Part shown: positions 32,627-44,939 of the stretch, one piece after another
Layout: each line of letters begins with the position of its first letter
Position numbering within the stretch: the first letter of the stretch is position 1
Assembly (NCBI GenBank): GCA_003999685.1
Contig: CP021220.1
Span: forward strand, 2,170,001-2,234,000
Origin: Taiwanofungus camphoratus
Lineage: Eukaryota > Basidiomycota > Agaricomycetes > Polyporales > Taiwanofungaceae
DNA length: 64,000 bases
Direction of reading: 5' to 3'
The notes under the pieces: generated by a model
Seen by the model: only the letters and a program-made list of their open reading frames with translations
Told to the model about the DNA's origin: nothing
Database searches by the model: none
Translations under genes and position numbers: made by a program

Positions 32627-34169
32627 TCATGCCCCGGAATTAGCCTTTGCAGCATACATTTTCACCAACCCTGTACTCGATGTTTCCTCCAGGCTCTTCG
32701 CATAAGCATCGATCTTCCCCAGCAGGAGCAGGCTGTCCAATCGGCTCGGCTCCGGCGGGATCTTGAATAGCCTGCTAACGTCCTCTTCAGGCAGCGGCGC
32801 TAGTCCCTGTGCAACGCGAGCTGCATTCTCCTCCTTCCGCTTCGCAACGTACGCGTCAGCCTTGGCTTTCTCCCGAGCAATCTGCCGCTGCATGTAGGCC
32901 AGGTTCCCCTCCTCCGTCTTGTAGCTATCTACCGCCTCAATGATGTGCTCGAGATTCCGGGTCACGCTCGACGTGCCCAGGTTGAGTGCAGAAAACGAGG
33001 GTACAAGGGAAGCTGATGACGTCGCTGATGACGGATGGGCATCAGCTAGAGGTCGTGAGGACACTTCGGTTAGCGTTCCGAGGAATGAACTTAGTAGGGG
33101 GTTCGTGCGTATTTTGAGCGGTATCTCTTCAAGGATGGACGAGAACGTAAGCCGGTGGTTGATGAGGCTAAACGCCAAGTCTCAATGAGACATTAGAGTT
33201 TACCCCAGCGTACTGAAGACACACCTCGCCGTACTGAAATTGTTCCGTTTGAAAGCATCCAGAAACGCCCTTGTCAGTCGGAACGCCCTGAAAGAGGCAT
33301 TCCCTCGTGTAGTCTGCGAAACGTCTTGTGACGAACGTGTGAGCTTCGAATGGCTTAGAACACGTAAACAACACACCATGTACAATCACAACGCCGCCAT
33401 GTCTGAGTTTTTCCTGATGAATGGCTTGCGTCTCCACTAAGGTCTGATTGAAGAACGAGCCCAGCGCCATGGCCTGGTAAAAACCGACCACATTGTCATC
33501 CGCCTGGACCTCTTTCAGCGACCGTAACATCGCCGCCTGATAACGAGCTATATTGACGCCATTCTACAATTCATTTTTTCTTCCACGTCGCACGCCATTT
33601 GGACTCACCAACGCCTTTTATTGACTTATCGTCTTCATCGGAAGAGGAGTGATTCGGTAAGGGGAATGAATTCGACACTTCTAAGGTGCCGTCGAGGTCG
33701 AGGCCCAAAACGAGTCCATGGGCAGTAGAGCTCTGCGCTTCCCTCGAATGTTTGATGATCTTTGTCACTACCTAATGCACCCGCGCCACCCAGTGCCCGC
33801 ACAAGTCCGCACCCCGGAAAATTGCAAACGTTGATCAGCACATTGTAGCGCGGAGAAAAGTCACGCAACAAGGAAGACGGAGGACCAAACCATCGACAAA
33901 TCCGAGCCGGAGAGATGCGTGCGAAGCGTGCACTCCATTCGGAGGTAATTCATGCTATGTCCTGAGGCAGGCCCTCAGAGAAATGGAGGACTGGCACTCA
34001 CAATCCCGTCAAGCTGCACGCACGACAGAGGAATCTCTGCCTCAATGTCGATCACTCTTGACATGGATGCGGGGATGGCTTCATGTGTGGGCGCCGCAGG
34101 CGTAGGTGCTGCTTGTGGTGCAGGCAGAGATGCAGCGAGGGCTGCGGCCATGGATGTTACTGTTGCCAT
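32627..34169 (-). CDS. Translation initiation factor 3 subunit H (eIF3h, MPN domain)
   Basis: Cytoplasmic eIF3 subunit that helps recruit mRNA to the 40S ribosome. The start MATVTSMAAALAASLPAP is followed by an Ala/Pro-rich leader and IDIEAEIPLSCVQLDGI. After an intron come VVTKIIKHSREAQSSTAHGL and VLGLDLDGTLEVSNSFPLP, the conserved MPN core. Next are NVVGFYQAMALGSFFNQTLV, IHQEKLRHGGVVIVH, and a C-terminal helical part SVTRNLEHIIEAVDSYKTEE continuing to RLDSLLLLGKIDAYAKSLEE. The JAMM zinc ligands (HxH...D) of catalytic MPN+ proteins are not seen, as expected for eIF3h. At least five exons. This subunit is absent from budding yeast but present in most other fungi. Confidence 0.92.
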
Positions 34170-35569
34170 CTCGATTTTTCAAAACTTCGATCCTCTGAAG
34201 GATTACGGAGCCTCTTCGCGCAGGAAGAAAAGAGAGAGGGAGGGAAACGAGAACGAGATAACTTGAGGACAGTCGTCCAAGATAGACTGGATTGAAAAGT
34301 GCCCTTGAAGCTCTTGACAAACACAGCACAACCCATCCTGATCACATGACCATTGTGTTACAGCAAGTCTTAGGACAAGCTGACACGACCATACCTCAAG
34401 AGCCTGTCGATGTACTGGCTTGGAGTTCGTGCATGTCGAAACCCTTGCGTGAGTATTCAATGAACTTATGTCCGCAGCCGCTCATAGAGTGTGTATTGGA
34501 AACACGTGAAACCTCGCGTACAATCGATACATGAACTTCGAAAGCCCCCTCCAAGTCGGTTCCCATAATTTAAGACCGCAAGTCAGTTCTGGACATTCTC
34601 GTCCATCACGACCGCACTCTATTTGCCCCTTGACTGTCCTCCGTACGGTGACCTCCGAATTTATTGATACCCTTCCTCAAATGCGAGGATTCCACGATAG
34701 TTTGTGAAGCGACATGCATATGTGAATTGAAGACCAGAGGACGGCTTCGTTGATCAATTCTACCTGGTCCTACTTCATCGAAACACTGTTTTACGAGTGC
34801 GGACATGAACGCTTATCCGCGAAAACGCATGCAAATGTCCAAAGTCGGCATTATCGATGCCTTCGAGTTACTTCCCCTTCCTTCACTGGACTCAGGCTGA
34901 AAGCTTCCAATTCCCAACGATGTTTCCCTTTGGGCCCTTACAGTAGTTGTTGTAACATTTGGGTTCAAAGCTGTCTCTGTTTCGACTCTTAAACGTCAAG
35001 ATACAGTTCCTCATGGACAAATGTTAGCTCAAACATGTGTGAATAACTTACCTAGGGTTCGCTATTCGTTACGCGCTACTCAATTACATTCTGGTCACTT
35101 TTCTTCTGCGCTCTGCGATTTTCCCACCGATGTGAAGTCCTATTGAAATGTGAGTGCCGTGATGCGAATGTGTCTGTCTTTGGGACAAGTATATACCCCA
35201 ATCCAACATCTTTCGCTTGTTGTGACATGCACCATGTCCTACACCGGTCCAGGAGGATTCAATGCTGGTGCGCGCTCACACTTGAGTAATCTGATGGAGA
35301 AAGATCAGGATCCAGACAAACTGGAATTATTTTTACGCGATGAATCTCAAACTTGTTGTGACATTTGGGTTCACCAAACGAGTAGAGTGCTCAGTACTGC
35401 ATGAGAGATTGAAGGTGAAAATATCACCGGCATATCCAGATAAGATAAGTTGTTCCTAGGCTAGGAACTCTGTATAGACCATTGTGGATCACGTGATCCC
35501 CATGCGCCCCTGTTCGCCACTTTCTCTCCTTCAAAGTAACACTCCGCATGAGTCCAATCCTAGTTCAAG
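34170..35569. other. Divergent intergenic region between eIF3h and the zinc transporter
   Basis: 1.4 kb with only short frames. A 20-bp motif, ttgttgtnacatttgggttc, occurs at about 34948-34966 and 35353-35372. A 14-bp palindrome is at 35486-35499. I see no supported gene or mobile element. Confidence 0.45.
35486..35499. promoter_or_regulatory. GGATCACGTGATCC palindrome upstream of the CDF gene
   Basis: A perfect 14-bp palindrome with a CACGTG core, 70 bp before the start codon at 35570. The inner ATCACGTGAT is identical to the site before the mitochondrial ACP gene at 6930-6939. Probably a bHLH site; position and symmetry are the only evidence. Confidence 0.55.
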
Positions 35570-37366
35570 ATGAATCGTGCTACTCGCATAATTCTGCTTC
35601 TCGTCATTGATATCTTATTTTTCTTTGTCGAGCTCATTGTCGGTGCGCATTGACAAGAAATGCTAATTGTACTGCGAAACTAAAAATTATCTGTCAGGCT
35701 ATGCGGTTGGATCACTAGCGCTTGTCGCTGATAGCTTTCATATGCTGAAGTGAGATACGTTTGATGCTACACAACTATCCGAATGGCTGATATATTGAAT
35801 ATTGTCCAGTGACGTTATGAGCCTGGTCGTCGCACTGTATGCTATCAAGGTCGTGTCCTACTTTTACTCTCCATCTTTACTTACTCACGCCACTTTGATA
35901 TAGCTCACCAAGCAGACAAACCCGGACGCTCGTTACTCGTACGGCTGGCACCGTGCAGAAATCCTCGCGGCGTTAGTCAACGGCGTATTTCTGCTTGCGC
36001 TATGCTTTTCCATCTTTCTGGAGGCGATGGTGCGCCTGTTCAGCACCCCAGGTACGGAGGCACGCGTAATAGACATGCTACTGCCGTTTAAGAGTGCCGC
36101 CCTTCGCAGAAATTTCGAATCCTCGTGTTATCGTTATCGTTGGATCCCTCGGTCTTGCGTCAAACATAGTGGGACTGTTTTTGTTCCATGGTTTGTCTTC
36201 CAAAAAAGTCGGACTATAGTGATCTCATTTCTAACTTTTTTCCTTGGCAGAGCATGGCCACACGCATGGCAAGGAGAGTCGCCCAAGTTCGAAACCTGCT
36301 AGCTTGCATTCCAATGGCGGCGCTGAGTATATTTCTAAGCCCGCGTCGCATCCACCGAATACATCTCCCATTCGTACCCGTCCTCGATCTGACTCGTACA
36401 CCTCACTGGTAGGCCATCCTGTGGCTACCCGGGCGTCAATACAGCAAGCGGCGCAACGCATACGCTCTCCTTCCCCGAACGGACTGAGATCACACAAAAG
36501 CCGGTCGCGTTCTCATACTCGTTTTCACCCTGATGACGCAGACCAAGAACAGATTGTAGCCGGCTCGTCGTCTGGTGACTCCCAACCATTAGACGAAACG
36601 ACACCTCTACTTCCGTCCTCAGATCAGTTCGAGGAAGGCTCGCTACACGAAAACCATAACCATGGGAAGGACGGATACGGCCACTCACACGGGTCTATGA
36701 ACATGCGTGCCCTTCTCCTACACGTGCTAGGAGACGCTTTAGGCAACGTGGGTGTCATCGCAACTGGCCTTGTCATCTGGCACGCGACATCGTCATGGAA
36801 GTTCTACTTCGACCCTCTCATCAGTTTGGTTATCACTGCGATTATTTTCTCCTCCGCTTTGCCCCTAGGTATACTGTCGACTCAATGAATGCACGTGGTT
36901 CTCATCTGCTAATGGCTACTTTCCGCAGTGCGCAGCACATCCTTCATCCTTTTGCAGGGAGTTCCGTCGACTGTCTCGATTGAAGATGTCAAGGACGCCA
37001 TCTTGGCGGTCGACGGTGTGCTTTCTCTCCATGAATTGCACATTTGGCAGCTCTCGGAAACGAAGATTGTCGCTTCCGTGCACGTTATGGCATCACGCAA
37101 TCATGACTTCATGCCTGTCGCCGTACAGATTCGTAAAGCACTTCATCATCAAGGCATTCATTCGAGTACTATTCAGCCTGAATACCATCCCAACCATCCA
37201 CCGGATGATCGTTTGAAGGTTCGTCAGTCTAAATTCAGATTCGATGTCCCACAACTAAAACCACGCCAACATGCACTATTAGACTTCAGAAGAGACTTCA
37301 TGCCTCATCCCCTGTCCCCCAGATCAAGAGTGTAATCCGTCCGAAAATGCCTGTTGCCGTAAGTAA
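35570..37366 (+). CDS. Cation diffusion facilitator zinc transporter (ZRC1/COT1 type)
   Basis: Exports Zn (and possibly Co or Cd) from the cytosol into the vacuole or another organelle. The start MNRATRIILLLVIDILFFFV is helix 1. Helix 2 holds ADSFHMLND (metal site A), followed by YSYGWHRAEILAALVNGVFL. A long His/Ser-rich cytosolic loop contains HEHGHTHGKE and HENHNHGKDGYGHSHG. Helix 5 has LLLHVLGDALGN (HxxxD, site A). The C-terminal ferredoxin-like domain includes GVPSTVSIEDVKDAIL and LSLHELHIWQLSE. The end is hidden behind an intron: a last exon at about 37283-37366 encodes SCLIPCPPDQECNPSENACC and stop, a conserved Cys tail in this family, so the continuous frame ending at 37335 is not the real C-terminus. 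Many short introns interrupt the 5' half. Confidence 0.93.
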
Positions 37367-37552
37367 CATAGTTTTTCCGAAATGCGTCTTGGAGCACTCA
37401 CTTGTTAGTACCAGCACCTCCAGCGATCGACGTTTAATTACGAGGACCAGAGATATGCTGAGCGGATAAATACCATAATACATCTTCCAAATCTTTTGAC
37501 ATCGTGATTGTAATATTCTTAGCAGTAAAGCGACTCATCATGACAGCGTAAT

Positions 37553-40500
37553 TTACAAGTCAGCTATAAATGTCGGGAAATTCGCTACGAATGGTGGAGA
37601 TGAAGCCAAGCGTTGTGTGATTACCCCGCTTGTGGGCCCATGTCCTTTTCTGCGCAAATCATTACTGAGTCTGCGAGCCATTGCAGCCACTGATTCGCCC
37701 AGCACAATGCTTTGATCTTGGCAGACTGTAAGGAGGGCCCACTCTAGATGGAGAGCGCCTGTCAGTGCAGATGAAATTACTGCCACGAGGAGCTCTACAG
37801 TGACAGCCTGGTCCGAAGGCGTGAGGTGGTCAGCTGCCTCAACAAGCGCTGGCAGGATTATGTGTAAAAACATGGGTAGCAAAGGAGGTGAACGAGAACA
37901 CCTAGGTGTGGCCAACACGAAGGATGCTATGCGCCTGGACAAGTCCATGTCGCCCATAGTTGCAGCCGCTACGAGTTCATTCCAGAGCGTATAAAGGAAT
38001 GGTCCCGGAGCCACGCGAAGGAGGCAACGATCGACATCGAATACGGGCGCTTTGCCTGCTCTTGCAGCCGACAACACGTCCCTGATGTCTTGTCGAAGTT
38101 GTTCAGTCCAGCTGGTGCCTTGCGAGTGCAGAGAGAGAGGTGCTCGCGCACCTGCTGAGAATTCTGACGTCATCGACCACATAGTAAAGAAAGTGGCCTT
38201 CGGACTGACTTTCGTGAGGTAGTCCTAGTGCCTCCAGTGCTATGCGCCGAAGGAACGTTGGATCAAATGAACCAGTCCTTTTATGTTCATATTTCTTGGC
38301 ATCGGAGAACAATCTCAGGATAGCCGGAGCCGACAGACTGAGTATTGGCTGAGGACATGGACGTAAAAGAGTTTGGAGAACCTCCAGATGAGCGGGTGCA
38401 TTGAACCTGAGCAAGAGCATTAGACAAGACTATGTGAGGAAACCTATGAATGCGCCTGCGAACCCTCTGTGTTGGATCTCTAGCAACAGTGATTTCACTA
38501 CTCCTGCGAGTGTCCAGTTAAGAAGTGGCTTTGAGAAAAAGGAAAGGCCGTTGTGCAGGACGCCTTCCTCGAGTTTCCGATCTAGGCACATGGTGATGGC
38601 ATGAGAGAACAAGGTTGGTGCTATACGTAGAAGAGTCTTCGGCCGAGTTGTGCTGGGGCAAGGTTAGTTAATGCGCGAGGATCATGGTGGACTGTGTACA
38701 TACCGGAATATTGTGTCCTCAATGCCCTCACAGCTACTGTCAAACAAAGCCTTGAACCACGCATTGAAAGCAGACGCGTCTTCACCCTTGAGATCGCTAA
38801 CGTTGTGTATAGTCGCAGCAAGACGAAGGAGATCTGCATTAAGGATTCTATTCCCTACCACAAAGACAGGCAAGGACAACTATGTAGAGGAGTGAGTTTT
38901 TACATATATCATACCATCGTACACGGCCTCACGTTGAACCTAGCGACTGTAGATTGCAAAAAGAGCACAATGTCACCTAAATGGATGACTGCTGTCTGCG
39001 GATCACCTGTTTAAATCATCAATTCATGTGTATACCATCAATGTTAGCATACACACCGACAGTCTCGCAGTCGTAGTCTTCTACGAATGCCAACGCATGG
39101 GCGACTAGCTCAGTGAGTCTGATATGAAGGGATACTATATCTAAGGCTGGATCACATTTGCAAAGGATCTTGCACAAATGACTCAAAGGTTCGACATCAA
39201 GAGAATGAGCGAGTGAAGTGAATCTCTAGGGAATAGGTGGAGAATGAGTCTGGATCAGGAGTGACGACCTAGACGCTGTACCTTTTGTACTATCTCTGCG
39301 AACGCCGAGTGGCTGCAAGGATCTCGACAAATCTTTTCGAGGAATGCTGCAGTATCATCCGCACTGGCTTCTGTGGATATTCTCGATTCAAGGTAGGACT
39401 ACAGGCGTATAAACTGGGTTGTTCCGATATGTGAGAAAAAAGCTTACCGTAAGATCCATTCCTATTTCTTGTGCCTCGCTGAGAAGTCGTGGATGATAAT
39501 CATTGAAGACTGTGGGGTCGATGGTTGCAGCGAACGCAGGATCAATTAACCCAACGGATATGAAACTATGTAGGAGCTCGAGAGTGAAAACACGATGGCT
39601 GTGCAGTAAACTTCTCAACATTGTGATACACCCAACGCTATAACCTCACCTACATGACAGGCCCACCGCCGGCCTCGGTCCCGGCGCGAATATCATTGTT
39701 GCACTTTTCTACGAGATCGGTACGATGCAGCACCGATGATAATGCTATTTGTAAAGTCGTGTTCTGCACGCACTCAGTAACACCAATCAGGGCTAAAAAG
39801 CGTAGACTAACCCAGTCCGCATCAGCTATACCTTCCGACTCGGCTGCTTTCTGAAACATGGCTAACAAGTGGGGCAACTATGCGGACCCGTTCAGACAAA
39901 GATCTACTTTTTTGACTGAATAGGATCATACCCGACCAATGACGAAAGCTCTCCATATCAGAACTGATCTACTTGAGGCACTGAAGGAAGCGCTCTGCGT
40001 TACACAGGTGAAGGCTGATAGAAGTAGTTGCGTATAGAATACGATGGGGGTCCAGGAAGACCACCGAAATAATCCTATGAACATGGCAATAACGCGATGC
40101 CCATCTCCCGAGCCGAAATCTTTCGCCCTGCCTAAGACCTGAAAACAGGATCAAAACAGGCAATCATATGTCGATCTTAATGCGTACCAAGTTATGCAGT
40201 AATAAACTGCAAGTAACTATGTCGGTATCCGAGCTTGACCCCAGGACATCACCTTTTCCAAGTGCAAGCTGGAGGGTATGCATCATCTGCGCCTCCCGTG
40301 CTGCTTTGGCATCGTCACCTAAGAGCAGGCTCAGAGACAATGCAAATGTTTCTAGCCCTCCCCTAACGTTTGGCGTCAAACGCAATACTTGTAACATGTC
40401 GCTTGCATCAGCGAAGTGGACCATCGCTTGCGCCGTGGATATCTGGGATACGTCGGTCACACAGGACAAGAGTAACACAAGAAGTTCGGATGCCGACAAT

Positions 40501-41073
40501 ATCAGTTGATGATAATGGGTCAAAGGGAGTGAATGCGCTGTTCTTAACAGAGCCATCGCATTCTGCACTGTCCCTAATAGCTCGATGGTTGATTCAGAAT
40601 ACGGAACGATAGAACCAAGGGCTGGCATTCCAGAGGCATAGTGAGAGTCGAGGGCAACTCTACAAAGCATGTCAAGTGTTGTTGGATCATGTAAGTCCGG
40701 AGAACGGGCTGCAGATAGAAATGTGGCAACATATGTTGCAAGCGGTAGCAAACCATCTTGTATAGCGCTTGTCAAATACCCTTGCAAGGCAGGATCACCA
40801 GGGTAGTCGCGGAAGACAACTAGCACAGAATCTGTGTTGCTGTGGTTGGATTGAGAACAGATCGCTTTCGGGGAACTTCTACTCAACTGCTGATGTCGCT
40901 TTGTATGTCTTCAATTCCAACATGAATGTGGTTGCTGGACAGGAACAGCTTTGAAAGATTGACCCACTAGTACGAAATCTATCAGGTGTGACATCGGACT
41001 ACAACACACCACCTACTTTCTTCGCCGGAATACCACTCTGGAAAGAATTACGCGTCAGTTCGCTCAGCGACAT
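37553..41073 (-). CDS. Mediator complex subunit 5 (Med5/Nut1)
   Basis: Tail-module subunit of the RNA polymerase II Mediator complex in the nucleus. The N-terminal exon starts at 41073 (MSLSELTRNSFQSGIPAKK) and is followed by WVNLSKLFLSSNH; this LTRN.FQ..I...KW start is typical of fungal Med5. The rest is Leu-rich and helical with few motifs: VFRDYPGDPALQGYLTSAIQ, LLPLATYVATFLSAA, LLVLLLSCVTDVSQ, GGLETFALSLSLLLGD, and near the end MGDMDLSRRIASFVLATPRC, VELLVAVISSALTGALHLEW and QRLASSPPFVANFPTF. About ten exons and roughly 1000 residues, the usual size. The second splice (after SDIS) used a GTTGAG donor to avoid a stop and is less certain. Confidence 0.82.
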
Positions 41074-41556
41074 TCATTCAGTTCGACGTTGATGCGGAAC
41101 CTTGGCCGTCATTACTAGATTCAGGCGCGCGCCTGACTTCTGCACTTGCAAACCGCAAATACTTATTCTTACTAAGTTTGACAGAAACTAGTTATCAGGA
41201 ATATACCTACCTGCCCACCTACCTACCTTCATAGTAGGATCTCATGCGGGAATGTAGTTCATGCAAGACTAGACATTGCTTCTCGGAGAAGGAGCCCCTA
41301 GGCTTGCAAACATTCTCCTTCAAAAGATCAATGTCGCAGCCATAGCATTCAATACCATACCCCACTGGATTCACTTCAATTTGTCGTCATAATGCGCAAT
41401 TCCTTCAGACTGTAGTTTGTCTGCCCTGATCCCGACCAAGCGCAGATATTATTCCTCTTGTGACATGTACATTGAAACAGGTGTATAAATTATCTAACAA
41501 GCGGTATGAAAGTAATAGATCATCGAATCCAGTATCAGACGTCCTCAGCATTTACA
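41074..41556. other. Intergenic between two minus-strand genes
   Basis: About 480 bp: promoter of Med5 and 3' UTR of the golgin gene. It contains a short CCTA/CCCA-type repeat near 41207-41230. No gene is seen. Confidence 0.4.
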
Positions 41557-44500
41557 TCACACTTTGGACACGAGTCTCCTGGTCTCTTGGGGAGTGAATC
41601 GCAAGATTGTAGATAAGATCCGTACGAGATGGGGCTAGAGATAAGTCAGTGTCTTGTCCATGCGACCTTGAGAAGCTTCTAAGGACGTACCCTCATTTCC
41701 TTGTGTTCGAGGAACTGCAGAATTACGTTTCGCAGATACTCAACGTTGATATCCTCGTCAGACTGGACGGCAGCGGGAGAACTTGGGCGGGAAGGATTCT
41801 CTCTGGACGTCAAGTCGGAGACAGATGACCGTGGCGAACGGACATCAGATGTAGATTCTTGTCGCGATGCCCAATAACCAACACCAGGCCCTCGCTGTCG
41901 TGCAAGAAGAGCAGCTGATGACTGCACCTTACGCAACTCTTCCCGTAATGTCTACTCACAATCAGTAATTGGATCCTTCCTAGAGGTACATGCTTGCCTT
42001 GTTGTGCACACGCAGCTGTGCTTCCCGATTTTTGTCTTCCTCGAGCAGCCGTTGCAGCTCAGCTACTTTCGTATTAAGTTCCGCTGTCTGCATCTTGGCT
42101 GCATTCTATGAGCATGGTCCTAAGTTTTGACCAGATAGGCATTATCTCCTGAGAGCTCACCTCGATAGCCGCAACTTTGTCAGCATGGACAAGCAGTTCA
42201 GAGATCCGCTGTTGATGTGCTTGAACCTCTTTCTTGAGCGTTTCTATCTCCCTTCTCGATACATTGGCATTCTGCGTATCCTCCTCCCTACTCCTGTCAG
42301 ATTGATCCAATATCCGCCTGAGGTCTTCTACCTCCTTCACTTTCGCAGATAATTTGCGATTCCAATCGACCTCACCCTCATCTCGCTCTCGTTCCGCAGC
42401 GCTCAGTCTTCTCCGAAGCTCGCTGATCCGAGATTCGTACTTCGTCTCTGCGGCAAGGAGTATGCGGGTGACCTCTTTAGCTGACGGTGAAGCAGGGCCT
42501 TGGGTCCGGTTCTCCTTGTCCTGCCTGGCATCTTCGAGTTCCTCTGTCAGCAAAGTTATGCGGTCGCTGGCTTCTCGCAATTGGTATTGGTATTCCATAT
42601 TCTGGCCCTGTAGTAATTCCGAGTGAGACTGTGAAGACTCGAGTTCTGCCTGTCGAAGTTGTAGCTGATCGAAAATCTCGTCCTTCTCCCTCGACAAAGC
42701 TCGTATAGAGTTCTCCAGTGCCGCTATCCTGGAATTCTTGACGTCCACTTCTTGTGCATACGAGCTCTGCGAAAAAATATGAGCTACCGTCCCAAAGAGG
42801 GGAGAAGTATCAACCTTCGTTGTGATTGCTTCCAATTCGAACTGTGCTCTCAAAGCCGCTGTCTCCTTTTCCTGTCTGTCCTTGAGCGCAGTGAGCTCTT
42901 TGTCAAACTGCGCTCTCATTCCCGAAACAGTTGTCTCTCTCTCCGAGTTCACCTTCTGTATCTCATTTTGCAACTCCAGCTTCTCAGCACTATCCTTCTC
43001 CCGCTGTTCGTTCTCCCTGCTCTTGAAGCTCTGGAATTCTTTTGAGATTTCGTCCCGCTCCTTCTCAGCCTTCACTAGTTTTTGTCTGACTGTCTTCAGC
43101 AACGCAACAGCTTTTACTCGTTTCTCTTCCTCGTCTTTCGCGACACCCTTTATACGGTCTATCTCGTATTCGAGACGCTCGATTTCGGTTTGCCTCTTTA
43201 CCGACTCCTCTTCGAGTCGAGTGGTGGAGCCTTGGGACGCTTTGAGGAGAGCCTCTGCCTCATTAACTTGACCACGAAGCGTCTCAATTTGGTCTGACTG
43301 TGACTTAGACTCCAGTCGATGAATGTCTCTAAGCTCTTCAATACGCTCTTCCTGACCTGTATGCTCATGTGAACCGTGGAAAAAAGACAAATCACAGCTG
43401 AAATACGCACGAGTTAGTTTGCCTGTTAGACGCTTGATCTCGTCCTGCGTCATCTGCAATCACAAGGATGGACTTGGGTGGAGCTGAGCATCTAACATGT
43501 CATGGATCAGCTTACCTCAGTCTTGAGGTTCATGTTTTGCATATAATCGCGCAGAGCATCCACTTCTTGCACACTCCCTACAGGCGTAAATTCTTGTAGA
43601 ACTTTATCAGCTGCAAGTTTCTCGGCTTGCAGCCTCTTGAATGATGTTGACACGTCTGTGCGAACCTGGATCACTTATACAATTCATGCAACGTGCTGTG
43701 CGACATACCTGCAAAACGCTGCTCCACCAACTTCAGACGCATCTGCAGGCCTTCGATATCAGGTTCGTCAGCCTTCGCCTCGGAAACCAAAGGTTTTGCT
43801 GGTTCAGTGCTCTGGGTTGGAACATGCTCCTCAGTGGGAGACGGAGCTGCGGCATCATCTGGCACAATGTTAGTCAGTCCCGTCTTCTCGTTTGCCTCCT
43901 CCTGCTTAGCTTCTGCAGGCTCATCGTTCACGAATGATCGATCTTTATCCCTGTACGAAGTTTCATTGGCTTCCACCAGCTCCACACTGGAGAGCTCATC
44001 CCCGCGCTCAAGAGTCGCTTTGACCTCTGTTGAGTGATTAGATTCCAAACTACCTTCCCTGTCCACGTTTACATCATCACCGTGACATTGCTTGATTTCA
44101 CCCGTTGATGGGTCATCCATGGACGAGGCAGTGTCGCCGTCGGACTCGGTGATTCGGCTAGCAGATGCATCTTCTGCAGGATTCGGGGTCGGTGGTAAAG
44201 CGTCTTGCTGCTGATCTGCGGTTGTGTTTTCTGCGACAATGCTCTCTGATGAGGCCGCTGGAGATGATGTTTCAGATGATGGCGGTTCAAGCTTCACTGG
44301 TGCTGGAGTGGCAGGCCGCGGCGAAGACGCTAGGGGGTTGTGTAGAGGTGTATATGCTAGAGAGAGGGGGTCTCTCAAGTCATCTGTTTGAGATGCAGAT
44401 GTTTCGGGAACGGGGGCTGGAGAAAGAGGCTCTATTATATCATTTGACTGGACCACAAGTGATTCTGCAACAGATGTCCCTGTCTGAGCAAGAAGGTCTT

Positions 44501-44939
44501 TCATACCGTCCGACTGCGACGCAGGGGATTCTGGTAGCGGCGTGGATGTTGGAGAGAGAGGATGATCCGTGACGATACGCGAGCTGGTGGATGCCTTGGA
44601 AGACGTAGACGGTGTAGTAGAGTTTGTAGCGTCACTAGCAGCAAGTTTTGCACGGAGCCTATCTTCTAGAGTAGACCGATGGGCAGGTTGCTTCACTAAC
44701 GATTCTGAGCTTGAGGACGCTGCAATCCTGCCATGCCCAGGGCTCCCGGAGCGCTGGGTGACCAAGGTTTTCTTGAAATTGCTCAACGCCGACTCCGCTA
44801 ATTGCGAAGAGGAAAGCGACGTGCGCAGCCCCAAGTCAAGGGAAGGACGTGATTGACGATCATCTGTTGATAAGTCTTGAGAAGACTTTGGGGAATGTTG
44901 GGCGAGGCTCTCCACAGCCTGACGAAATTGTGAAAACAT
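41557..44939 (-). CDS. Golgin with C-terminal GRIP domain (IMH1/golgin-245-like)
   Basis: Golgi tethering protein recruited by the GTPase Arl1. The start MFSQFRQAVESLAQ leads into about 400 residues rich in Ser, Pro, Glu and Thr (disordered). Then comes a coiled coil of over 600 residues with heptads such as LEYEIDRIKGVAKDEEEKRV, LKDRQEKETAALRAQFELEA and RISELRRRLSAAERERDEGE. The C-terminal GRIP domain is INVEYLRNVILQFLEHKEMR in one exon and HLVRILSTILRFTPQETRRL in the last, ending SKV and stop at 41557-41559. The Tyr that contacts Arl1 in other GRIP domains is present in NVEYL. Exons are split by several short introns. Length is roughly 1000 residues, in the range of fungal golgins. Confidence 0.9.

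Noticed and set aside
42822-43271. Plus-strand Ser/Phe-rich frame
   Set aside because: Antisense shadow of the golgin coiled coil; Glu/Lys-rich heptads read backwards give Phe, Leu and Ser.
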